DNA of 64,000 nucleotides. Origin: Limnoperna fortunei. Its lineage: Eukaryota > Mollusca > Bivalvia > Mytilida > Modiolidae. Every line of letters starts with the position of its first letter. Within the stretch, counting starts at the first letter, position 1. Below, one piece after another: positions 12,201 to 27,200 of the stretch. A program made the translations under genes and the position numbers. The stretch spans positions 94,563,756 to 94,627,755 of the forward strand of contig OX104112.1 in NCBI GenBank assembly GCA_944474755.1. The letters are read 5' to 3'. Below the pieces are notes generated by a model. That model made no database searches and was not told where the DNA came from. It saw nothing but the letters and a program-made list of their open reading frames with translations.

Positions 12201-15200
12201 ATATTTATATCGAGATCACGATATAACAATTTCGTTTTCTCGAGATAACGAAATCTTTATATTGAGATCAAGATATAACAGTATCGTTTTCTCGAGATAA
12301 CGATAGACTGTTTTATCGAGATCTCGATATAACAATTTTGTTTTATCGTGATAACGAATAAAAAAATTTTTTTCTTATTTTTCATGTCCCTTTACGGCTT
12401 CCGTACATATTCTCTAGCTGTTACGCCAGAGTATCACGCAAATGTTTATAGATATATTTAATCAGTGATACTCTGGCGCAACACTGTAATATTATTCCAA
12501 TATGTTAACAAGAAAACTTTTGATGCAAAGCATCAGTTCGCCGCCGATTTATTCTGCATTCTGCACGCGTTTGTCAAAGTGATTTCTGAAAAGAAGGCAT
12601 TTGAACTTATTCCCCATAAGTTTCTGTGTAAAGCTAAGCCCTGCCGTTGTGGCTAGTTTCAATTGCCAATTTCTAAATTTGTGCACATGTAATCTTTTAT
12701 CATATATTAAATCATAAATATACTTGAATTAAAACTTATATTCACATGGTTCAATTAAATTATTGACATAACATTTATTTATTTATTGAATCTTACAAAT
12801 GTCGGCATACTCCGGTATTGTCTACACAAAATAGCCTTTTATTCTGGTTTCCGATTTTTCAAAGCTACGCTCGTCGATAGAGCTATCAACGAAAGACTTA
12901 GTACCAGGATAAAAATGGTCTCCCTCTATTATTAACTTCCGTTTATAGACTAATAACAAAAGTTATTATTACATGAAACTTTGATATCACCCAAGCAATT
13001 TTGCAGTCGAACCTCATACATCATCTTTATTTTTCACTCAAGTTAAATGATAAACATTCTTGTAGCAAAATTCTGTTCATTTATGGTTACTAAGTGTACT
13101 TCGAAATATTTTCTCCTTTATCCATCGTTAGCAACAAAAGTGAATACAAATAACATTTATTTATTGAATCTTACAAATGTCAATAATAAGAGAACGCAAT
13201 TCCCGGACAAAGTGATATTATATCGAGAAAAGTGTTTTATACCGGATTAATTTATCGGGGTGCAATATCGTTGCTACTACATGTAATCACTCTGTAGACT
13301 ATGCAGTAAGTAAGCTTGGACTAGTATAACTTGATAGGTTCCTGAAGTAATGAATAGATTGGAATAACGCAAATTTCTTCTTTGTCACGTAAGAGAAAAA
13401 TATTATTTTCATGGTTCATTAAATATTATTGTGACAAAACTTCCAAATTTTATCGTTAAAATAATGATGTTACTAGGTCTGCTACGCATCGACAGGTAAA
13501 CTCATATTACGTCATTCCATAATTAAATGCCGTAAATAGCTTAGGCTGAGAGTAACCAAAACTGTCATTTAGTGTTATTTTATGATACAATGATGACGTC
13601 ATGTCAATGATGAAGTTTTTAAACAATCCGTTAAAGTTTGTAAGTTTCAATTTCAACTTTTATGATATTTCGTGAAGTTTTGGAATTAATAAAAAAAATA
13701 TCGTATAAGGAGTCAAAAAGGGTTCTTGTGTTACTTATACAGTAAATAACACTAACGATCACACCATGATTAACGTTACCATGTAAATTATTAGTACTTT
13801 TCTTCATTTTGCACCCTAAACTTTATTATAGAATAAATATATTTTATTTTTTTTTGGCATCAAACTTAAACTATAACAGTACACTAACTGTATATTCACC
13901 TTGGTACATTTCTTTATATGTATATTAATATAATTTGTGTAAATTTATATTATTGACCTGTAATGTTTTATAAGTATTATGTAAGGAGAAGACGTCCTAA
14001 CTTGTATAACTTGTGTCCGATCCTTTTGCCTGTGTTTTTGACAATAAAATGAATTTAATTTAATTTAACTATTTAACGGAAAATGTAGCATCTGAAATAT
14101 ATTTCAAAGATAAAAAGTCCTTACTGTTTTCCTTTTATTGCGAGGTTAAAATTGATTGCTGGTTTTTACTACTGTCATGCTGTATTATCGCATTCCTTTA
14201 AACTAGATTCCAGGATCCCAGTGCAGGAAATAATATCGCCTGATTAATCGCATCAATAGGTGAAGTCAATCAGGGAGACCAGAAATCATTTTACTAATTT
14301 AACATTTATCATTTGCGTTTGACATTTACACGTTATTTGCGTGTGTGGAGATGATAAGTCATTCACTCACAGACATTGGCTACCAATTTTTTGTTTTGTA
14401 CATAAAGTGTTGAATTAATTTAAGTCTACAAACGTAGAAACTATAAAACTTGTAAATTAGCAAATTACGATATAGAGTTCTCAGTCTAAAAACTTGCCAC
14501 TGGTATGTCTTTTTTGTGCTCTAGACAAATTGCGTGATCACATATGAATAGCCAACTCAACCAATCAATACCCTTAAGATTCTGTTTAAAACTAAGTGTA
14601 TAAGTTTGCAAGTTTAAAATCCTTTGATCAGTAAAACTATTGTTGTCTATTGTTGTCTAGTATTTTTTTAAACGTGCTAAATGAGAGTTCTTTGTATCTT
14701 GAAATAAATTGATTTTCAGACAAACGGAAACATTGATTATTTTGATAGTAAAAATAATAATATTTGACGTCATCTTTTGTGTTTAACGTTTATTTGCTTC
14801 GACAAAAAACAATATATTTTTATTAACGTCTTATATTAAATCCTAGCAACCACTTAGTGTGTTTAATTTCTGTCTTACATAGTTTTTATTGTTTGTCTCG
14901 AAAATTAATATAGCAACATAAACATTTTTGTATCATTAGTTTTCTTTCAAAGTCGTGGGAGAACTATTTTTGGAATGGCGTGTTTTATTCAATGGACACT
15001 TTAAACAAATCTAGATAAACCAATGATAAGACAAGGATCAAAAATACAAAAGACAGACAAAATTGTTGAACAAATGAAACTTAAACTACTGAACATAAAA
15101 GTCGATTAAAAAATCAAAAATTGAAACCAGGCACTATGGAGGTGGACGCTAATCCTGCGTAAATTGCCGCCACCTGTCATGTTCGGTCTGTAAAAGATAT

Positions 15201-18200
15201 GAAACACACTAAAACTATCGGTCACTGAACATAAGCGCTTTTTGTAAGAAAAAATATTAATTAACTGTGTTCACATTCTTAGATATAACCTTTAAATGTC
15301 ATGCATAAAAGGGTTGTTCTGTTCTGTTGTCTTTGTTAGTTCGTTTTTTAATCATCATTCGTAAAGTTCAATCTTTTATTCTGAAAATATCACGGTATAA
15401 TTACTATGTGAATAAGTCTAACATGATTGAAACCTTATGTCACTCTGGGGAATAAGTTCTCTTTAGCGCTTAATTTTTTGGTCTTTAATCACAAATATAC
15501 AAGGTATTAACTTTGTTCCAATCCGCAGCAGACTGTTAATGTCGGACATCAAATACTACTTATCTAAAATGTCGAACTTGGATCGATTGATACCTTTTTG
15601 AAAGAATTCAACGTAATGAATGTCTAAACAAGTTAATTGAAATATTAGTTAATGAACCCAGTTTACGACAAGCTGAGTAATTGATGCCTTTATTGTTAAC
15701 GTAAAAATAATTGCAAAAAAGTTCAGGTTTCTGAGTCGGAAATAAAACTAGACATACAAATATGTCACGGAGCAACTTGTGAAAGACGTCAGTAGTATAC
15801 TACTCCAGCAAACTTCGCCTCCTTTGAAATCTCAATCTAGAGGAGTTAATTATGTACTCAATTAGAAAAAGTCGATATAGTGTGACTGAAGTTTTATAAC
15901 ATTACTTATCAAAAAGGGTTATTTAAATCCGTTTAATCTCTTATGTAATATACATAATTATTTTTATAAAACTTCAGTTTTTCTTTTGCTAGAACCTTAT
16001 GAACACATCGACAAATGACATTTGAGAGTTTTAAACGGAAAAAACAATATAATTTTAATTAATTATTTTATTTATATTGTTACAAATAATCCTAACACGT
16101 AGTCATGGAAGCATGCATCGTTTTATATTGTTATGTTTCGTTCAGTCATATGAAGTTAACTGTTTTAGTTAATTGCGTTAAAAAATTTTCGACACAAGAG
16201 ATTGAAAGATTCGGTGAAAAATGTCCCTTTTAGAATTATTTTATACTTACAGGTTTTATAGAAAATCTTAGATAATGTTTAGACGAATTACAAATACTGA
16301 CATAAAATCATTCTCATAATCGGCAAGCCTATATCTATCACTACACATACATTTAAATCAAGTCAATTAGTTTATTTCCTTGTTTCTATAGTTACTACAA
16401 ATACACAGTTTGTACGCCCAATTCAACAATAATTTGGTACGGAGATTTGATGTAATTGATGAACTATTTAACAGTTCATAAACAGAGAATTCCAAGAAAC
16501 GATAGTTAATGATATTGACCGGATAACTCCATTGATGACGCAGGCGCTTGAAATGCCACTTTCATAGCATGTTGTTATATTGCGTTTTTTCATTTAGATT
16601 TTTTTACATAACATAAATTTTGTGTTTTTCTGATCATGAGTTGTTCAAGCAGTCTTTTAAATCTTTCAAGATTCATTAAACCAGTCACGTACTTATGACG
16701 TCATTTTGTTCTGATACTTTTTGTATTTTTCAGATTATTTTCAGTCGGCACTGCAGCTCAAGAGATATTCATGACCTTATTGCACAAGTGGCTGGAGTTG
16801 GAAGGTATTTATTTACAAATAGGTTAACATTTGCCTTAAAGTCTTTGACTAATGCCATTTTTGTGTTTGGCTGTATTCAAAAAGACACTTAGGATATATT
16901 TGTTTGCAAAGCGCTATTATTCAAATATTTCGTTTGTTAATACTTTCAATTTCGTAGGTTCTTGATTTATCCAGAACAAAGTTGAAACAAAAAACAGACC
17001 AATCAATCTGTATTGATAATCAATATATTGTTTTCAGTTGGTTTTAAGTTGTGTAACTTTTTCAATTGTTTGCTTGTTAACCAAAATGGTAACTACTATA
17101 GGAAATATCCAATTTTTAAACAACTAATGGACTCATAAAATATGGATGGATTGAAAACATTATAACAAACCTATAAATATAAATTCACATCTCAACAAAA
17201 AATCAAATAAATCAAATAATCAATATAGAAAGGTATAAGATAAACACTAATCTTTTAGACTTCCAAAATTCAAACAACACTACAAATAAATATGGTTGGT
17301 TGCAAAGGGTACATAAAATAACTTTTATTTAACAGACTGCAATTAGTTCATATCAAATAATATATAACCAAAACGTTAAGTAGTTCACAGTCAAATAATT
17401 TTTTATTACTGTAAAAGATCATTATATTTGACCATATTCTCCGGCTTCCACCACAGTGTAAATTGTATTAACTGATATAGTCGAAAAATTTCTTAACGTT
17501 CTTAAAGCTTCAGACTAAGAAGTTTATTATTTTCATAATATACCTGAACCGTCTGTATATTGTTCATTTTCAGTTCTCTGTTATTCATTTTTTAATTTAC
17601 GTTTATTTATTGAAACAATATTAAAATTAATTTAAATATGAACATTTAGTCATCTTGTCTGTTTTCATACCACAAGACGCGTCTTCTTTGAATAATCTTG
17701 CACTTTCGAGCCAGAATTTGGAATCCAAAAGTTTTGTTTCTATCAAATTTATAGTAGCATATTTGTGTTTTGCACCACTGTTTTTTAGTATGTTTGATCA
17801 CTGTTTTACGTAAACTTGAGCAATTTTACAGAAAATTACAAGGCGTCTAGTTTTGTTTTTGAAGCAAGCTGAAGTAGTGAAAAAATGTTTTAAACCAAAT
17901 TTGTTGCAACTTTGCATATTTATCTATTTCAGGTTTTGTGAAATTTCCCTAAAGGATTGTCAAGGGGCACATGTACCTTTAGCGCCAACAATGCCACTAA
18001 ATACTAATGGGTAAGCTTCATTTAATGTGTAGTGTTCTTGCCATTTCATCTTTTTTATATTCAATAATACGAAAGAATATTTTTAAAAAGTCCATTACGC
18101 AATAATGATCATTTTGTGACAAGTGGACATTTTTCTGTTCGGGTAAATTCTAAATCTGCACGCAAAGGTTCTGGATATCATACGTTAACCACAATCACCT

Positions 18201-21200
18201 CTGGCACACCATTGGTTGACGACTTGAGAGATATGCAATGTTATGGCCCGTATAAGAAACGTAGAACGTGTATTTTTTCTTAAAATAGAAGGTGTCTTCC
18301 CAAAAACATAAATAAACACACTTTTTCACATGAAATAAAAGTACTTTTCTGGTTAACCAACATTTTAATGACGTCATCATTTTAGATATTGATAGTTATT
18401 CGCACTATTTTGGATTAGTTCAATCCGCTTTTTCTCACAAGCAATTGTATCAAATTAATATTAATCATGTTTACCCTAGAAGAACAATATCACGAACAAC
18501 GTAGATTTGGCGTATAATAGTTTTTATGATTACGTGAAAACATGTATTGCTAGACATGTTAATAATTCATTAGCTTAATTTGATTCACGATTTTAATCTA
18601 GTCTAATATTTCGTTTAGCGACTCTATAATTAAATAAAATTTTTGTTATAATTCGCATCAAAGACAATTTTTTTAAAACTCTTCAAGTAAAATTAGTGCT
18701 TTGTATACAAAAAATAATCTAATTGGATAATGGTTATAAGAAATACACGAAAGGCAAATCAAACTAAACATTAAAAAGGCACGATCTACGTGTACTGGTT
18801 CTAAGTGTTCTAAGGATTTAAATACAGTTATGAAATGCCTTTTAAAACCTTGATAAACTTATGTATTAAGGTATCTAAGATATCAATGTACAACACTTCT
18901 TCTGTTAGAGACGCGTTTTATTCAATCAAGACCTATCAGTGGGGATAGAATACAAACAATTAAAAATTTAAATAATTATGATCTTGAAAACAAGTTATCA
19001 CCAGAGTTCGTTTAAAAAAATTTCAGTTTGCCAAAAGTTATATTCAATATTGATGATAAAGGTAGTGGAAAATTTTTAGCATTCTAGTGAATCTGATACC
19101 GGTCCTGTGTTTACATATCTTAATCACTTTGGTCTTTTTTAGTATATAAGTCTTCAAGTACCTGTTTCTCTCAAATGTATTCTTCCGACGAGCTAAGTGA
19201 TTTTTGACTGATTTTTCTAATTTACTATATTCTCTTAAGGCTTAATTTAGTAATTCAGTTTATACAGAAATACTTTGACATTTACTAACATGGTTATTAC
19301 CAAATGAACAAAGGTCATTTCCGGTCGATATTGATTCTGCAACATTTTGCAATTAATAGCTACGTCTCTGCCATCAATCAACTTTGCCATTATTGTCGAA
19401 TGTTTAACTTTATGGGCGAATAATCCCATTCCTTGGTACTAAAGTTTATAAAGTCAGTTCTAATGTATATGATTCCTATTGAATCAACTTATTTATTAAA
19501 AAAAACGTTAATGCCTAGGGCAAATCTGATGCCATATAAAAATGAGATAAGGTCTTTACCTCTAAATATAGTTTTGTCTTGACAGTATGAAAGGATTATT
19601 TGTCACAAGGAATACTATCGTTAGTCGATGTCCTCGGTCTACACTTTTTATATATGTACTAAATATAACATAATAGTCTGCACGTGCCATCTTTGAAGCT
19701 AGTTCTAAAGAAATTTCGTGTTGCTTCTCATATTTGTCAACTATGATATTTTAGATAAACCAATAAGATTTTTTGTCAAATGTATTGGTAACATACGATT
19801 CTCCATTAGAGTCGGTTTCTCTATGAAAAATATTGCTTAACATTGTTCTGAATTTAACCATACTATAACGGATTGGACTTGTAAAAAAGTGGGTGAATTT
19901 TGTCAACACGTCATAAGTAAAAACCCTGTGTATTGACAGCCGCAATGAGATCAAATTAACATCGAATGGCACATCGAACAGCTCATTGTTACTTTCAATA
20001 CAAAAAGGTTTAAGGAAATTGTTTAGTTGTACAAGGACTGGGAATAAATTATCTCTGTTTATTTCCATACAGTTTGTAGAATTAATATTAATAAAATTCG
20101 ACATGCTACTATCATGTATACGGTTATTTTCATTGTTCTATATATTTTAAGTGTTAGATACTTTGGAAATTACAATGCAAATAACACTACAATAAATTGT
20201 AAAGTTCGACAATTGCGTCTGCTATCAAATCAAAATAATTGTATTTCCAGATTGCCTTACAAAGTGGCTATTAAAGAAACAACACCTGCTGCAGGTATGT
20301 CAACATAATGTCAGGGCATAGGCCAATACATAATGTTGCCTACCGGATGTCATTGTATAGTCAAATGTACAGTTTTATCATTGTTATAGTACATACATGG
20401 GGAAGTATTATTTTTCTAATTAACTTTGCCTACACAGTACAATGTTTGTCATCGCATTGTATAAAGCTTAGTCTTCTCGTCTCATACTCTTTGCAACTTA
20501 CGTGCTCTTAAAATAACGTTATGGAGATATATTGCTATCTATAAGAAACAATAAAAGATCTCAAATTAACTGTTTGTATACTGCAAACGTCGGTTCTGTA
20601 AATTTGATCTGTGTTTTATATTCAGGTTCACGAAAAAGTGTATAATACATTTTCTACGGTATTCTGTCATTATATGAACAATTGTTTGTAATCTCAGAAA
20701 AATTGCAAAGCTGCATATGTTTTAACCAATCAGAGCGCTTCTTTATCAACTGTTTGGCAAACTAATGTGTATGTAAACGTGTTGGTATGGGCGCCAATAT
20801 AACTCTAACCTCCAAAAAAGTTAGTGTTCTACTCGGAACTGTTCAGTATTCATAAAATAGATGAAGTTACTGCTGATTGGCTAAGAAACCTGATGGAATC
20901 AGCCGTGGAATACTGACAATATATCAATTTACAAGTGAATATAGTTTTTTTATAAAAATGTTGCAGAAAACTGTTCTATCACCCAAAAAAAATGTATCGA
21001 CTGCAATACCGACGAACAAAGAATGATTATGTTATAAATATAAACAAATTTAGTGCGACAAGTTTAGTTTCTAACAGTTTATGTAATGCAAACCATGGAT
21101 GCTTATTGTTATACTATTGGGCTGTCGATAAATCATCGTCTGAAAGTAACATAATGTGCTTTTATGATTCACTTGAATTGATGTGATTGTTATGGTTGCA

Positions 21201-24200
21201 ATAAAAGCAAAATGCTAAACCGAGAATCAATCTCATTGAGCAATCAAATGGCAATCCTATTAATTTTAGACATATTTATTGTTGTATCATATTTGTCTCG
21301 TCAGAAAATTCAATCAATGAATGTTTTGCAAATTATGATTAATTGTGGTAACATCATTCTCTCTGGTTATTTAAAACAGTAAATACTGCTCGTGTAATAT
21401 TCTATCATACTATCTGGGTATGGAAAAAACGGGCAACACTGTTAATATAAAGCATAGTATTATACACGCACTTCCTAGAGGTTTGCCTTACTGATTTGTT
21501 TGTTGTTTTTATGTTTTGCTGTTGTGATTATTGTAAGAGTTTTTTGTCATGTTCGTATTGTTTTTACACGTAACACTGTCATTTGATTCTGAATTTTGTC
21601 GCAAAAGTCGTTAAATACTTTCGTCAGTTTATATACTTTATACGTATTTACCTATTTATTGTTTGTATGATTAAAGGTGACAACGAAGTAATTGCTCAAG
21701 TCCTGTCCAGTGTGGCTGAACAATTCAACAGGTATTTGTTTTATCGATTTCTAGGTTTATTGTCACTAGAACGAATAATTGTTCCCAAGCTGTATGGCGA
21801 GAATAAAATTTTAGTCCCATTTCTCGAAAAGTAGCAGAACGGGAGTTAATCACTCCCGCCACTTTGATGTCAAAAAGCAGTATCATATTTAATAAGCCAT
21901 GTAGAACATTGTTATTATTCGACACTCTCACCCTTTTTGTCGGCTTCGTGTTTAAGATCGCTCATTATTGATACGAAAATATAATTATCGCTTTTTTCTA
22001 ATTACCAGCTGTTCATTATGTCTTTGTGGACATTCATGTCTGTGTTTAGTTACGTTTAGTACCTGAAAAATATTGGAAATCTCAAACGGTGAGTCTCTTC
22101 TTGTGAAGTTTACACAGTCAGTGCTTCATTTCTAAATACTGTAAAAGAGATGTACCTCATGTTTGAATTTTGTATAAATACAACATTGAAGATAGAATTT
22201 AAAATTTGAATTGCTATATTAGGAGAAATGGGACTAAATTCTGTCGTTAATCTTAGAAATCACAAAACTAAAATCGGATTATTAAGGTAGCAAAATTCGA
22301 CTGTATATCAAAGCATTCTATTATGTTGTCTATTACATACCAATATGTGTATTGCATAGAGTTTAACATTGGATGGTGCTTCTCAAAATCTTTTTAAAAC
22401 CGTTCGTTATGTGTATTATAATATAGTGCAAACGTATTGTGAGTTGATTAAAGCTGTATCGAATATTAAACAAAAAAGGCCTTAGTCTATGCTACAAGTA
22501 TAAATATTGGCATGTAAATGTGAAATGTCTTTTTTAACTGAAAAAGGCAAAAAATTAAAAGCTTAGTTTACGCCAATAACAGGCAAGAATATTTATAATC
22601 TTTGCAGTTAACTATGTACATATATATTGAAAAACTACCAAGCGTATATAAGATAAATTGGTAATTTTGTTAAATTTAAAAGGAATCAATAATTTGTTGA
22701 TGGCTTAATGGACTTTTAGAACGCAGTATAGATATTTACCGTTGCCTGATTATTGACGTGTTTCCCTTTAAGTCTTAATCAAAGTCATTCATTGCATTTG
22801 CGATCAATTTCTATATTACTTAAGTAAACTGCTTGTTCTGCTATTATGTAACACGCGGTTCTCTGCAATTCTTTTAACATACATTGTGCCTTACTTTATC
22901 ATAAATTACATTACTGTGTTCGTTGAAAGCAGCGATTCCTATATTTTATTTTACCTTTGGTTTTAGTTGTATAAGCAGTCTGCTGCATTAACGGTTGTTT
23001 GCATTGTATGTTGCATGTGACTTAGTACGTAAAATAGAATATTATACTTTAGAGAAAAAAAACCGTTGGGACGCGTTGTTAATTCTGGTTGAAATTATTT
23101 CATTGAATTATAAGTTATGGCGTGTGTTATTAAAAAAGAAAAGTATTTGGTAATTTGTAGGAATTAGTGTTTGTTTAATGAGGTTAAGTTTATACGATTA
23201 TTTACCAAAATAATGTGTACGTTTTAGTTAATAAAAACTAGGTTTATGAAAACAATGAATAATTTAGACACTATTTTGCAAATGCTATGTTTAAAGTATG
23301 TTTGTTTATGTTGTGCAAATTTAAACATTACTTTATTTATATAGTATAGACCCATGTATTTGTTATGATCAGTTCGATCAATCTACTTAATAAAAGGGTC
23401 ACAATCAAAATCACTATATTAACACTAGACTGGTTGAAAGTCACTTGTAGCGTTTAAGCGGCGTCAACCTTAGCACATCATGTTGTATTGCGTTAGCACA
23501 TCATGTTGTATTGCGTTATGGCATCTTCAAAATAAGCAAAGGTTGTAGGTTCTCAGTAAAACAGTAATTTTCTGTCTTTTTATTAGTTTACGATTTCAAC
23601 CTTCTCGTTCCCAAGTTGAGGCAGAACGGGGAACGTGAGTTCTATGTACACTTATCATATTGTGGTTTTAGTTTTCAAATAAAACATGTAATATCCAAGA
23701 TATTCCATGTTTGAGTGTTGTTCTATTTACCGACATGACCTCACGTATTACATGATTGCATTCATGTTTATTTCACAGCATTGTGTTAATCTTAATAAAA
23801 TGTATATTTCTGTAGGCTTTTGCCTAAAAGTGTAAAATTAATATAAAAACACAAAGTAGTCAGGATATAGGTGTGTGTTATAGTGACTTTGTTTTTTGTT
23901 TGTTTGATTTTTCTTGAGCTGATAGATTGTTGTGGAACATGTTTAACATTAAATCCCGATACAAAAACAACTGTATTTTAGATCAACTGAATGAAAATAT
24001 AGCATTTTGTAAAAACACTAAAAACAAGAAGTGATATTTTTTACAATCTACAATTGTGACAAAGATTGTGACCTTTTAAATTTTTCACCGGGAAATAATT
24101 GTAGTGCCTCAGAACTATCTCATCGCTCAAGTGAACAGTCTTTTTAGTGGTAATTATTTTTGGATTGCAGTGTCTGCTTTTTCCTGCATGATCAGATATG

Positions 24201-27200
24201 GAATATTTTAGATAGTGTTTCAGTGTTGATTAAACAAATATAGAATAAGTCATAATCATTTAACAAATAAATGTGACATTAATAATTGTATAAACCTTAA
24301 TAATGACTGGTTTTTGTTGTAAAAGTGTTGATCAAACCTGCAAAAAGCAGATGTATTCACTTAAGAAGTCAAAAGCTTTCGAAGATTTACAAAATTCATA
24401 CTCTTTTTTGGAAAGACGTTTCCTTTGGCTTTATATATATATTACATTACTGATTCGATCATTTGTTATCGAATACAAATGATATATGTATAAATACAAT
24501 ATGCATTTTTAGATTAGATAAACAGTAAAATAAAATACAATATAAAGAAACGACACATTTAAACTAAATCGCTAATTATATTTAAGCCTGATAATTCCAT
24601 AACACCGCGAAAATAGACATGTAAAATACAACAAATAAAGTATTTTTTGGTACGAATACTTCAATTATTTGCAACGAACGTAATAAATATTCAATTTGCA
24701 ATACATGTTTTTAGCCTTCAAAAATTGTTATTTCTCTAGATTAATTTGCCTCAAATTTGATAATTTATTACATAGGGTATTTAAATTGGAAGATCTTAAA
24801 TCGGACTTGGCATCACGACTGACAGCTTTGGAACGCAAAATGGAAAGTAAGTAATATGGTATAAATTATATATGTTTAAATATTTTTCACTTACAACCTA
24901 TGAGACAACGTGCATTTGTATACTAAAGTAGTACAAGATAGGAGATTCTGAAAGCAATTTTCCATTCAAATGACATTTTGTCCTTGCGGTGCATCATTAT
25001 TAAGAAAAATGCGATTCATTTTAATGTGAGTCGGGTCTGATTTGTATGATATTTAAAAACACAAGGTTGGTCGTATCATGTTACTTGTTTAACAGTTGAA
25101 GGACTTAAATCGGTAGAAATTGAAAAGTGTAAAAGAGATATATCTGAAATTAAAGATCAGATCTGGACTGCACAGAAGAAATTTGTGGATTTCAACAGAA
25201 TAAGGTATGATGTAATTCCAATAACTCAACAAATCTTTGCAACGTAGTTCATACAAAGGCCGAGGAAACACTGAATATAGCGGCTGAATTGTTTAGATAA
25301 TATTAAGTGTCCATTATTTAAGTACATTAACATTTTTTTAAATATTTCTGAAGAGCTTTAGTAAAGCATTTCATACTCATAATTCTACTCCTATAGAACA
25401 GCTTATACTTATACATGAACTATTTATGTAGGCGAGTTTGATAGGTTTTGTGGGTACCAATATTAAATAATTATAAAGCAATATTTTAACATAATCATCG
25501 AATTCGCACAAAAATGAGACAACGATTTATGGTACATATACCTGAAATAGTTTTTTCCATAATATTATAGACAGCAATACGGCAATAGCTTATCAACATA
25601 TGTTTTGTCAATACATGTTTCTTGTCGTGTGTCGATGTATGTTTTTCTACTGTCAGAACGTGTAAACTTCGACCACAGAGTTAAATTTCAGCAAAATACT
25701 TACATTATTTCATTATATCATTCATCACTTCAATTTTTTTTTTCTTTGATTTTTTTGGTACTCGTTGCATGTTATTTGTGGTGTTGCATTATTTCTGACT
25801 AAAGTAAAATATATTCCTGTTAGGCGTACATAACTCAGACCATCTTCAAACATTAAAGAACATGCGCAAAATTGTTTTTTGACCTTTGACAACCTAGTAA
25901 GGAATGTGTTAACGCAATAATAGTTTTGTTGTAATTTTAACTATAGTTTTTAAAGAGATCTGCTTTAGTTATAATCATGTTATAATTTATTGAAACTCCA
26001 CATTCATTTCATTTTTATGTTTCATAGGTTTATCAAAAGTATATCAATGTAATCTGTTAGACCGTTCTATAATAGTGTAGGTCGGGATGTACGTTTGTGT
26101 CATCTTTGTCATGTTTAACTGTTGTGCATGTCCCAAATGTGTGTAGTGTCCTCGTTCTTTATTTCAAGTTTTATGTTTCGATATTGTTGTTATTATTTTT
26201 TCTTTTATTTTGTTATTCATTCCGTTCATCATGTTGACCTTGCAGACCGCTTGTATATGGATATGGATTTGATCCTTTTTACAGTTCCATGAGTGATGAA
26301 ACCAAAATAAGTCTTAAACGGGACGTACCAGCTTACCCAAAGGTAACTTTAACAGCTTAGTTTGGTTTCTTGTTTACTAAACGTTTACGTTTTTATTTAT
26401 TTAGTTAATTACAGCAAACAGTGGAACAAGTTAATAAACAACAAATCAACTCGAGAAATGGGATGACCACAAGTACACGAGGAATTATAATGCCACCATA
26501 AAAGTATAGCGACAAAAATAATTTCTTTTGTCTACACTTCGCCTTTTCGGCACCACTTTGGTCTGAAAACGCGTTTTCCGTATCATAATTTTTAAATTCC
26601 ACAGAACTAATCGAGATGGTCCAGATTCTCAGGTTATAAGTATGATAAATATCTATAAATGTTTTGCTTGTCAGTTAGTACTATAAAAATTGTCGCGATT
26701 AAAGTACATCTACCCACAGCAATACTTGTACCCATTGCTGATAGTAATAATTTTAATAACATGATATTCACAAATGTTTACTTACCATTTAGACTTACAT
26801 ACTCCATATGATTCGTCCTTTTGTTTTGTGTTTTGAATTACCTTTTTACAATACGAGTTTTTTGTCCATATAAACTTAAGACTTTTGTTATAGTTTTAGC
26901 TGTGAGTAGTTCATTCTTGTTCATGCAATTTCTAAACCTTAAAAAGTTTTGTTTGGTAAGCTACATGGTAAAGTTTGGTAAATCTTACCACAACTCGTGT
27001 ATTTACAGAGATAATTATTTAATAAAGTCAATATAATATATATTTTTGAATTTAGTTAACAAAAGCTTGAGTTGCATTCTCTCTAAAATACACATATTAT
27101 ACCTTGCTATTACTACATTATTTTTATTGATTTTATTAAACCTTACCACACTAACGTTCGTTTGTGGCAATTATTAAATATTATATTCAAAATCATACAT

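Larger units (their letters stand above)
6217..16733 (+). other. PDE9A intron 1 (10.5 kb)
   Basis: Large first intron. It holds a 63-bp minisatellite (6952-7203), a hairpin with a C-run (9210-9309), a SINE (10118-10320), a long foldback element (11549-12404), a short hairpin (12420-12482), and a possible retroelement tail (13850-14060). The stretches 7210-9200, 9310-10110, 10325-11540, 12490-13840 and 14065-16730 show nothing else I can support. A 30-bp sequence around TTATTTATTGAATCTTACAA recurs at about 12776 and 13157. Confidence 0.7.
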
